Shown here piece after piece: positions 1 through 6,438 of a stretch of DNA of 57,882 bases. Both the position numbers and the translations under genes were made by a program. The notes under the pieces were generated by a model. The model did no database searches. It saw only the letters and a program-made list of their open reading frames with translations, and was not told the DNA's origin. The stretch is from an uncultured Bacteroidales bacterium (GTDB lineage Bacteria; Bacteroidota; Bacteroidia; Bacteroidales; UBA932), in contig CAJOHX010000012.1 in assembly GCA_905234475.1 (NCBI GenBank), forward strand, positions 1 to 57,882, given 5' to 3'. Every line of letters begins with the position of its first letter. Positions within the stretch are counted from its first letter, which is position 1.

Positions 1-12
1 TGGGATGAGTTT

Positions 13-87
13 GGTGGGTTCGTATAACGGCTAGTACTCAAGATTTTCATTCTTGCAATAGGAGTTCGATTCTCCTACCCACTACCA
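13..87 (+). tRNA. tRNA-Glu (anticodon TTC)
   Basis: A full cloverleaf can be folded by eye. The acceptor stem pairs GGTGGGT (13-19) with ACCCACT (77-83). The D stem is GTAT/GTAC, the anticodon stem CAAGA/TCTTG with loop TTTTCAT giving anticodon TTC, and the T stem AGGAG/CTCCT with a seven-base loop. The discriminator A is followed by an encoded CCA (85-87). rpsT starts 20 bases downstream on the same strand, so the two may be cotranscribed. Confidence 0.93.
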
Positions 88-107
88 AATATTAAAAAAA
101 CAAAACA

Positions 108-362
108 ATGGCAAATACAGCATCCGCAAAGAAAGCCGATCGCCAGAACGAAAGGCACAGACTGCATAATCGTTATTATGCAAAGACCACCCGCAACGCT
201 ATCCGCGACATCCGCAACACCACCGACAAGGCCCAGGCCGAAGCCAACGCCCCCAAGGTCTACGCGATGATCGACAAGCTCGCCAAGATTGGCCTGATCC
301 ACAAGAACAAGGCCTCCAATCTCAAGAGCGGCATTGCGGTCTACATCAACAAACTTGCTTAA
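108..362 (+). CDS. rpsT: 30S ribosomal protein S20
   Basis: This 84-residue basic protein binds 16S rRNA in the small ribosomal subunit. It has the typical bS20 start ([18 protein letters not shown]), a helical Lys/Arg-rich body with the [19 protein letters not shown] segment, and the usual Ala/Lys-rich end ([12 protein letters not shown]...KLA). The length is normal for the family. The ATG at 108 is the only sensible start. It follows tRNA-Glu at once, with an A-rich stretch instead of a Shine-Dalgarno sequence, as is common in Bacteroidetes. Confidence 0.97.
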   Translation: MANTASAKKADRQNERHRLHNRYYAKTTRNAIRDIRNTTDKAQAEANAPKVYAMIDKLAKIGLIHKNKASNLKSGIAVYINKLA

Positions 363-377
363 AAGCAGTTTTTGTTG

Positions 378-385
378 TATTTTTG
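378..385 (+). promoter_or_regulatory. Bacteroidetes -7 element (TATTTTTG)
   Basis: TATTTTTG matches TAnnTTTG, the -7 element of the Bacteroidetes primary sigma factor. It lies 15 bases after the rpsT stop and would start transcription near 390, upstream of the structured region and tRNA-Pro. No clear -33 TTTG is seen at the right distance. Confidence 0.45.
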
Positions 386-389
386 TAAC

Positions 390-554
390 GCATTTCCGGC
401 CTGACCGGAATTTGACAAGATTGTGATTTAAGTTCGAAGTTTATCTTCGGATGGCTGCAAGTGAAACGACGAACGAAGGAGGGCGCAACCTATTGGTTGT
501 AACCGACTGAGTGAGGAAGTTGAACGCAGCAGACGCCGAAGAGAAACGAGAAAT
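390..554 (+). other. Non-coding stretch, possible structured RNA or tRNA-Pro leader
   Basis: No gene is seen between rpsT and tRNA-Pro. The sequence carries several short hairpins. TTCGAAG (433-439) pairs with CTTCGGA (445-451) with one G-U, and GCAACC (485-490) pairs with GGTTGT (495-500). Purine-rich unpaired stretches lie between them. A -7 promoter element lies just upstream and the region runs straight into tRNA-Pro, so it may be a tRNA precursor leader or a small RNA. No known RNA family is recognised. Confidence 0.3.
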
Positions 555-628
555 CGGGATGTAGCGCAGTTGGCTAGCGCACTACGTTCGGGACGTAGGG
601 GTCGTCTGTTCGAGTCAGATCATCCCGA
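555..628 (+). tRNA. tRNA-Pro (anticodon CGG)
   Basis: The acceptor stem pairs CGGGATG (555-561) with CATCCCG (621-627). The D stem is GCGC/GCGC, the anticodon stem CTACG/CGTAG with loop TTCGGGA giving anticodon CGG, and the T stem GTCTG/CAGAT with a seven-base loop. The discriminator is A and CCA is not encoded. A strong terminator follows three bases later. Confidence 0.93.
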
Positions 629-630
629 CA

Positions 631-665
631 AACGGGGAAGCAAAACGCTTCCCCGTTTTCGTTTT
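631..665 (+). terminator. Rho-independent terminator after tRNA-Pro
   Basis: AACGGGGAAGC (631-641) and GCTTCCCCGTT (647-657) form a perfect 11-bp stem with a five-base loop, followed by a T-rich tract (TTCGTTTT) to 665. Confidence 0.9.
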
Positions 666-978
666 ATCGGGTCCTGCCCGAACTGACCGGATATCTCCGT
701 CCTTAGCCTGCCCTCCGGTCGTCATCCCGGGCTTTCCGTTCGTCATTCGCCGGCTCCGACCGGCGAATCTCCTTTTTGCAAATTGGCAGGCAGGCCAATG
801 TGCCTTCGGCGCCATTGTGCGCCATACTCCTATGCGCCCCGGCGGCCTGAGGCCCTCGGCGAGCATGGGCACCGGCCTCTGACGCGATCCTACGCCACAT
901 TGCCGCGCGCCCCAAATTACAAAAGGCGCCCAAAACTGGCTATTTCTCCAAAATCAGCCAGAAAATGGGATAAAATAG
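666..978. other. Intergenic region without a gene
   Basis: Apart from the repeat at 721-770, about 310 bases hold nothing recognisable as a gene. A small inverted repeat (TTGGC...GCCAA, about 783-799) and GC-rich imperfect palindromes around 801-880 are seen. The open frames here have no plausible protein character. Confidence 0.6.
721..770. repeat. Hairpin repeat, GTCAT...ATCTC family, plus a partial copy
   Basis: A full copy at 742-770 has the dyad CGCCGG...CCGGCG between GTCATT and GAATCTC. It is nearly identical to the copy at 44424-44455. A degenerate copy (GTCATCCCGGGCTTTCC) precedes it at 721-737. Confidence 0.7.
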
Positions 979-986
979 TATATTTG
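979..986 (+). promoter_or_regulatory. Bacteroidetes -7 element (TATATTTG)
   Basis: An exact TAnnTTTG match ends four bases before the ATG at 991, so the transcript would be leaderless or almost so. No good -33 element is visible. Confidence 0.55.
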
Positions 987-990
987 CCTT

Positions 991-2556
991 ATGAGAAAAA
1001 TCAAAATCTGGTTCCTTCTGGCCGTGGCCTTCACGGCACTGGCCGCCTGCCAGACAGGCCGGCCGGAAGCGGAGGCTGTCCTGCGCGATGCGCGGGAAGA
1101 TGACGCCGAGTTCGGCTTCGTGCCGGTGGAGGATATGGATGCGCTGGCCTCGGCGGCGGAATTCTTCGAGCGGAAGGGCACCCGGGAGGAGCGGCTGGAT
1201 GCATGGTACCTGCTGGGCCGGGTCCAGTTGGCCGACAACGCCCTGTACCGCGCCGTGGTGTCCTTCGAGCATGCGCTCGCCGCGGCGGATGCGCTCAAGG
1301 ACGACGGGGCGCGGGGCCGGGTCCTTCGCCAGCTTGCCTACACCTACAATGCCTCCCGGCAGCACGTCGCCGCCGCCCGCCAGCTCTATGAGGCCTACCG
1401 GGCCTTCTACCGCGCCGGGATGGCGGAGGAGAGCCGGCGGACGCTGCTCGAATACGGCCAGGCCTGGTATAATTTCGAAAAATATGACGAGGCGGCGGAG
1501 ATCTTCAACTCCGTCCTGTCGCAGGCCCACCAGGCGAAGGACACCCTCACGCAGGTCCGCTGCCTGCAGAACTACGCCGCCATGCTGCTGGAGAAGGATC
1601 CGGCCGACCCGGGCCTCGCCCGGGAAATGCTGGGCCGCGTCACTGACGAACTGCATTATCCGCTCGGCAGCGCGGACTGGGGCGTGCTGGCCTACGCCGC
1701 CGCCCTCCAGGGCCGGGACGCCGAGGCGCAGCGCTGTCTGAAGCAGGCCCGCCAGCGCGTGGAAACGGTCTCCGACCGCGACCGGCTGCGTTTCCGCGAA
1801 TATCAGGTGGCTGCCCGCGCCGGCCGCACCGCTGAAGCGCTGAAGGCGCTGGAGCGCGTGGCGGCTGCGGGCAACGAGGGCGACATTTCCGCGCTGCGGA
1901 GCGCCGTGACCTTGGCCCGGGAGGATTACCTCCAGGACCGGGAAGCCCTTGCCTCCGAGCGGCTCCGCTCCCAGCGCCTGGGCACGATGGCGCTCCTGCT
2001 GCTGCTCGTCGCCGTGGGCAGCACGGCGCTGTGGTACCTGCGCGCCCGCAAAATCGCCGCCGAGAAGGCCCTGGCAGAGGAGCAGGCGGAGACCGAGCGC
2101 TACATCGGCATCGCCGAGGAACTGCGCACGCGCCTTGGGGAGACCTCCCGGCGCCTGCGCGACACCGCCGCCGGCAAGAACGAGGTGCTGGAGCGCCTCT
2201 GCGAGCAGTATTATGTGTTCGAGGGCACGGACAAACTCCAGAAGAACTTGCTGAAAGAGGTCAAGCAGGCCGTCGAGGGGCTGCGGGACGACAGGAAGGT
2301 GCAGGCCCGGCTGGAGCGCTCCGTGGATGCCGCGCGCGACGGCGCTGCGACCAAGCTCCGCGCCCAGCTGCCGAACTGCAAGGAAGAGGACGTCCAGCTG
2401 TTCGTGCTGGCGGCCTCCGGCTTCAGCCGCACGGCCATGGCCACGCTGATGGACAAGGAGAAGGGCGTGGTGAACAACCGCCTCTGGCGCCTCAAGGGAC
2501 GTATCGCGGACTCCGATGCGCCCGACAAGGAGCTCTTGCTGGGCTGCCTGGAGTAG
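991..2556 (+). CDS. Membrane-anchored TPR protein with cytoplasmic coiled-coil and C-terminal helical (HTH-like) domain
   Basis: This 521-residue protein begins with a signal peptide ending in a lipobox-like LAAC (Cys20). Tandem tetratricopeptide-type helices follow (about 60-310; YLLGRVQLADNALYRAVVSFEHAL and similar units). A transmembrane helix lies at about 330-348 (TMALLLLLVAVGSTALWYL), then a charged coiled coil to about 400 and a C-terminal domain with FVLAASGFSRTAMATLMDKEKGVVNNRLWRLK, which looks like a helix-turn-helix. Bacteroidetes have many TPR-TM-HTH proteins of this layout, thought to pass envelope signals to DNA, but no target is known here. The gene stands alone between a -7 promoter element and a hairpin at 2583-2617. 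Confidence 0.75.
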   Translation: MRKIKIWFLLAVAFTALAACQTGRPEAEAVLRDAREDDAEFGFVPVEDMDALASAAEFFERKGTREERLDAWYLLGRVQLADNALYRAVVSFEHALAAADALKDDGARGRVLRQLAYTYNASRQHVAAARQLYEAYRAFYRAGMAEESRRTLLEYGQAWYNFEKYDEAAEIFNSVLSQAHQAKDTLTQVRCLQNYAAMLLEKDPADPGLAREMLGRVTDELHYPLGSADWGVLAYAAALQGRDAEAQRCLKQARQRVETVSDRDRLRFREYQVAARAGRTAEALKALERVAAAGNEGDISALRSAVTLAREDYLQDREALASERLRSQRLGTMALLLLLVAVGSTALWYLRARKIAAEKALAEEQAETERYIGIAEELRTRLGETSRRLRDTAAGKNEVLERLCEQYYVFEGTDKLQKNLLKEVKQAVEGLRDDRKVQARLERSVDAARDGAATKLRAQLPNCKEEDVQLFVLAASGFSRTAMATLMDKEKGVVNNRLWRLKGRIADSDAPDKELLLGCLE

Positions 2557-2582
2557 CTTTCTAACTTATTGAAAATCAATTG

Positions 2583-2617
2583 GTTGAAAAGCGCGAGATT
2601 TTTTCACGCTTTTCAAC
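2583..2617 (+). terminator. Hairpin terminator after the TPR protein
   Basis: GTTGAAAAGCG (2583-2593) and CGCTTTTCAAC (2607-2617) form a perfect 11-bp stem with a 13-base T-rich loop, followed by TTTATAT. It lies 27 bases after the stop codon. Confidence 0.65.
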
Positions 2618-2681
2618 TTTATATCGAATTGATAATCAGCTATTTACAAACACGCTGCGAGATTATTTACACGTGCGAAAA

Positions 2682-2714
2682 TTTGGTTTCCGGGGGTGTG
2701 TGGCCGTAACTTTG
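2682..2714 (+). promoter_or_regulatory. Complete Bacteroidetes promoter for the TonB-family gene
   Basis: TTTG at 2682-2685 (-33) and TAACTTTG at 2707-2714 (-7) are separated by 21 bases, the textbook Bacteroidetes spacing. Transcription should start near 2719, leaving a leader of about 24 bases before the ATG at 2743. Confidence 0.8.
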
Positions 2715-2742
2715 CACCGTACCCAACAAAACCCGCAAAGTT

Positions 2743-3426
2743 ATGGAAACGAAGAAAACCACCCAAGCATCCCTCGAAAACAAGAGGGTCCTTTTCCTGG
2801 AGCTCGGACTCATCGCGTCCCTGCTCGCCGTCATCGGCGCCTTCTCCTACAGCACCGCTGTCCGCAGGGCGCCCATCCTTCAGGACGTCGTCCAGCTGGT
2901 CGACATCGAAGAGATCATCCCCATCACGCAGGACACACCGCCGGAGCCGCCCAAGGCGCCCGCCATCCCGCAGATTTCCGAGATCATCGAGATCGTGGAC
3001 AACGATATCGAGACGGTGGACATCATCAGTTTCGACGACACGCAGATCGACATCCCTGTCTATGACTATCGAGAGGAAGTCGAGCCGGAGACCGTGGAGG
3101 AGGAGACCATTCCCTTCGTGCTGGCGGATCAGAAGCCTTCCTTCCAGGGCGGCGACGCCAACGCTTTCAGCCGCTGGATCGCGCAGCACCTCGACTATCC
3201 CGAGATTGCCAAGGAAAATGGCGTAGAGGGCCGCGTGGTGCTGGAATTCACCGTCCTGAAAGACGGCACCCTCGGCAACCTCAAGGTCCTGCGCAGCGTA
3301 GACCCTTCGCTGGACAAGGAGGCCCTCCGGGTCGTCTCCTCCTCCCCGAAATGGGAACCCGGCCGCCAGCGCGACCGCGCCGTCAACGTCACCTACCAGT
3401 TCCCGGTGGTCTTCCAGCTGCGCTAA
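2743..3426 (+). CDS. TonB-family energy transducer
   Basis: This 227-residue protein has the TonB layout. There is a short cytoplasmic start, one transmembrane helix (about 17-37), then a Pro- and acid-rich periplasmic linker (TPPEPPKAPAIPQ and many Glu/Asp/Ile). The C-terminal TonB domain (about 140-227) contains YPEIAKENGVEGRVVLEFTV, DGTLGNLKVLRS and a terminal VTYQFPVVFQL. Such proteins couple inner-membrane proton-motive force (through ExbB/ExbD) to outer-membrane TonB-dependent receptors such as the SusC protein in this window. Its stop overlaps the stop of the convergent hydrolase gene by four bases. Bacteroidetes carry several TonB paralogues, so no specific symbol is given. Confidence 0.88.
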   Translation: METKKTTQASLENKRVLFLELGLIASLLAVIGAFSYSTAVRRAPILQDVVQLVDIEEIIPITQDTPPEPPKAPAIPQISEIIEIVDNDIETVDIISFDDTQIDIPVYDYREEVEPETVEEETIPFVLADQKPSFQGGDANAFSRWIAQHLDYPEIAKENGVEGRVVLEFTVLKDGTLGNLKVLRSVDPSLDKEALRVVSSSPKWEPGRQRDRAVNVTYQFPVVFQLR

Positions 3427-5273
3427 GGCCGCTGCCCGGGCGCCGGACGTGGTCCGGTCGGTCTGCCGGGGCCGGCCGGGCCGCCGGGCGCCCGCTTCGT
3501 CGTGAAGCCGTTGGTCTGCATCCAGCGGAAGAAGCTCTCCCGCCACAGGCCGGAGGAGGTGCCGGTGTCGACCGGGCCGAAACCGCCGTTGCCGTCGTCA
3601 TAGACATGCATCTCGGCATTGGCGCCGGCCTTCTTCCACTCGAGGAAGAGGGCGAGCATGCCCGCCGCCACGTTGCCGTGGACGGCACGCACGGCGATGA
3701 AGAGCTTCGGGGCATTCTCCGGCACGGTCACGTTCTCCAGCGAAGGGCCGTAGCAGCTCGCCAGGAAGTTCGGCATCGTGGCGGCGTCCGCCCGCAGCAT
3801 GGCTGCGAGGGCCACGCCGCCACCCGCGGAATAGCCCAGGAAACCGACCCGCTGCGGGTCGATGCCCCATTCTTCGGCGTGGGCGCGCACCAAGCGGACG
3901 GTCTTGAGGGCATCCTCCGCCGCCTCGTCGAGGGCCGGATGGGAAGTCCCCGACTGGTCCGGATTGCAATTGGCCTGGTTCAGCTTGTCGAAGCCGGTGA
4001 TGTCCGGGAGCGACAGCGGGGCGGAGGAAGCCGGACGCCGGGCCTGGCCCTGGGAGGGCTGCGGCGCGTTGACACGGTATTTCAGGCCAATCACGGCCAC
4101 GCCGCGCTGGTTCAGCCAGCTCGCCATGCTCTCGACGTCGTTGCCCCAGGAGTGGAACATCATGCCGCCGCCGGCACAGATGATCACGGCGGCACCGGTA
4201 CTCTTCTCAGGCGCGGGCAGGAAGACCTTAATGGCCGCCTCCCGCGTGCCGGAAATGCCCTGGATGCCGCCGGCGGCGTTGTAGGTCACGCGGTCGGAAG
4301 CGTTGACGAGCGGCGCCTCGCGGCCGTCCGTATCCATTGTAAACACGCGCGAGGCGAAGTTGAAATTCTTGCACTCGATCCGCCAGCCGCCGAACGCCTC
4401 CCCGGGTTCGCAGTCGCGGAAGATCCGGGCGTTCTCCTCTTTCCCCTTCAGGGTATAATCCAGCCAGGCCGTCGCCATGCGGGCGAAGGTGCCGCCGTGC
4501 GGCTGGGCGAAGGTCTCGCCGTGGCCGGCATCGTAGTTGGCGAACACCACCGGGACATGGTTGATCCGCCGGTAGTCGTCGAGCCCGTTGGGATAAGCGA
4601 TATCGCTCTCACCGCCAATGAAATAGCCCACCGGGACCTTCAGCTTGGCGAGGTCCTCCTTCAGCAGGAAACCGGCCAGGCCGTCGCCCGGATTGGTGAT
4701 GCCGCTGCTCAGGATCGTGAGGCTCTTGATGCGCTCGTCACCCCCAACCCCGAGGGCCAGGGCCTGCAGGCCGCCGCAGGAATAGCCCGCCGCCGACACG
4801 CAGGCGGGATCCACCCTCTTATAGAAGACGGAGCCCGTGCGGACGCATTCTTTCTCCAGATACTCCACCACGTCAATCAGCGACAGGCCGTCGGCCTTCT
4901 GCCGGGCCACGAACTCCGGGTCGAACATATTGCCGCCCGGCCCCGCCTGCTCGCGCTCGATGGCCGCCACGACGTAGCCGTGCGAAGCGATCTCCTCCAG
5001 GAAACTGTAGGACCCGCGGGAATTGACGGCACAGCCGCCGTTGCCGAAAATCACGACGGGCAGCGCGCGCCCTTCGGCCTTCACGGCCGCCTGCATGTCG
5101 GCAGGCCGGTACACGGCGAAGCCGGGCAGCGCCTTCTCGACGGTCATCACGGCCTTGTAGGGGCCGGTGCCGCCGTCTTCGATGGACTTGACCGACACGG
5201 TCTGGGCGGGCAGGGACAGCTGGCAGAGCAGCAGCAGGCCCGCTGTCAGGGAAAGGATGGGGTTCGTTTTCAT
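3423..5273 (-). CDS. Secreted protein with two alpha/beta-hydrolase domains (esterase-like)
   Basis: This 616-residue protein has a Sec signal peptide (about 1-24) and two hydrolase halves. The N-terminal half (about 45-275) has a nucleophile elbow GYSCGG (Ser165), a likely Asp in GGESD (Asp224) and His251 in DAGHGE. The C-terminal half (about 340-590) resembles the acetylxylan-esterase/BD-FAE-type lipase family, with CAGGG in place of the usual HGGG and GYSAGG (Ser482). Where the family has GGHGFG it reads GNGGFG (561-566), and the expected Asp is not evident, so this half may be inactive. The tail is Pro/Gly-rich. The substrate is unknown; an ester-linked carbohydrate is likely from the neighbourhood. 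Confidence 0.75.
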   Translation of the reverse strand: MKTNPILSLTAGLLLLCQLSLPAQTVSVKSIEDGGTGPYKAVMTVEKALPGFAVYRPADMQAAVKAEGRALPVVIFGNGGCAVNSRGSYSFLEEIASHGYVVAAIEREQAGPGGNMFDPEFVARQKADGLSLIDVVEYLEKECVRTGSVFYKRVDPACVSAAGYSCGGLQALALGVGGDERIKSLTILSSGITNPGDGLAGFLLKEDLAKLKVPVGYFIGGESDIAYPNGLDDYRRINHVPVVFANYDAGHGETFAQPHGGTFARMATAWLDYTLKGKEENARIFRDCEPGEAFGGWRIECKNFNFASRVFTMDTDGREAPLVNASDRVTYNAAGGIQGISGTREAAIKVFLPAPEKSTGAAVIICAGGGMMFHSWGNDVESMASWLNQRGVAVIGLKYRVNAPQPSQGQARRPASSAPLSLPDITGFDKLNQANCNPDQSGTSHPALDEAAEDALKTVRLVRAHAEEWGIDPQRVGFLGYSAGGGVALAAMLRADAATMPNFLASCYGPSLENVTVPENAPKLFIAVRAVHGNVAAGMLALFLEWKKAGANAEMHVYDDGNGGFGPVDTGTSSGLWRESFFRWMQTNGFTTKRAPGGPAGPGRPTGPRPAPGQRP

Positions 5274-5295
5274 ATATTATGTGGTTGTTTTGTCG

Positions 5296-6339
5296 TCATT
5301 TCCGGTTCTCGCGCGAGCGCCGGTTGAGCTCCGCCTGGAAGGCGGCGGCGTTGCGGTTGTGCTCGGAGAGCGTCTTGGCGAAGACATGGGTGCCGGAGAA
5401 GTCGGCGTTGGCGCAGAAGTAGAGGTTGCCGGCGCCCCAGGTACCGCCGAAATCGGGCTTGAGCACCGCCTCGAGCGCCGCCCGCGTGGGCACGCAGATG
5501 GGCCCCGGCGGCAGTCCGGTGTGCTTGTAGGTATTGTACGCGGAGTCCACCTCCAGGTGTTTCTTGAGGATGCGGCTGAGCTGATAGTCAAAGCAGAACG
5601 CGATGGTCGGGTCCGCCTGCAGGGGCATGCCGATCTTGAGGCGGTTCAGGTACACGCCTGCGATCCGCGGCATCTCCTCCTCGTTGTTGGACTCGGCCTT
5701 GACGATGGAGGCGAGCACGGAGGCCTGCTGGCGGGTCAGCCGGAGCGCCTTCGCCTGGGCATCGCGCTCCGGCGTCCAGAACGCATCCCAGGCCGCTTTC
5801 TGCTTGTCGAAGACATCCGCCATCGACGCGGTCCAGTAGATATCGTAGGTGTCCGGCATCAGCAGCGAGAAGACGTTGCGCGGCGTGAAGCCGTACGCGG
5901 CCAGCAGCTGGTCGTCGTTGAGCGCCTTGAGCGCCGTCGCAGAATCCAGCTGCAGCTGGCTCGCGATCTTGGCGGCGATATTGGACTTGACCCGGAGGTT
6001 GCCGGCGAGCGAGAGCCGCACCGGCGTCTGCCAGCCGTTGTTGAGCATGCGCGCCACGTACACGCTCGCGTCGCGCGGCGAAATGGTATAGTGCCCGGTC
6101 GTAAGGTACTGCGCCACCTGCTTGGCCTGGAAGCAGCGCTCCAGGCTCGCGCGGCTGATCACCTGCGCCTTCTCTGCGATCTGGTCCAGCACCTCGTCTG
6201 CCGTGCTCTCAGGATAGACAAATATCTCCGCCTGCTTGCGGAAATTGGGCAGTCTGTTGTCCCTGAGCCAGTTCCAGCCAAGAATCGCGCCGATCGCGAG
6301 CACGACCAGCAGCAGGAGCGCATACGTAATCTTCTTCAT
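5296..6339 (-). CDS. mltG: Endolytic murein transglycosylase MltG
   Basis: This 347-residue inner-membrane protein has one N-terminal transmembrane helix (about 5-22) and a YceG/MltG domain. It cleaves nascent peptidoglycan and ends glycan-strand growth. Family signatures are MPDTYDIYW (161-169), ASIVKAESNNEEEMPRIAGV with the catalytic Glu at 216, NRLKIGMPLQADPT and NTYKHTGLPPGPI. The start is set at the ATG at 6339. A TTG further upstream (6351) would also be in frame, but it lies inside the -7 promoter element. It is divergent from the GH3 gene at 6439. Confidence 0.93.
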   Translation of the reverse strand: MKKITYALLLLVVLAIGAILGWNWLRDNRLPNFRKQAEIFVYPESTADEVLDQIAEKAQVISRASLERCFQAKQVAQYLTTGHYTISPRDASVYVARMLNNGWQTPVRLSLAGNLRVKSNIAAKIASQLQLDSATALKALNDDQLLAAYGFTPRNVFSLLMPDTYDIYWTASMADVFDKQKAAWDAFWTPERDAQAKALRLTRQQASVLASIVKAESNNEEEMPRIAGVYLNRLKIGMPLQADPTIAFCFDYQLSRILKKHLEVDSAYNTYKHTGLPPGPICVPTRAALEAVLKPDFGGTWGAGNLYFCANADFSGTHVFAKTLSEHNRNAAAFQAELNRRSRENRK

Positions 6340-6348
6340 ACCGAAAGA

Positions 6349-6356
6349 CAAATATA
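6349..6356 (-). promoter_or_regulatory. Bacteroidetes -7 element (TATATTTG) for mltG
   Basis: An exact TAnnTTTG on the minus strand lies nine bases upstream of the mltG ATG. This gives a very short leader and rules out the upstream TTG as a start. Confidence 0.6.
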
Positions 6357-6438
6357 GTCTTTTTCATACAAATATTTGGACGCAGGGGAAAAGGATTGTC
6401 CCCAAAAATACCGACCTTTGGACAAATCACAGATTAAT

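Noticed and set aside
6349..6351. TTG as start of mltG (and TTG at 30426, 38167 and 43633 for the regulator, recR and hicA)
   Set aside because: These TTG codons lie in or next to the promoter region (for mltG and hicA inside the TAnnTTTG element itself), close to or before the predicted transcript start. A nearby ATG gives normal protein starts.
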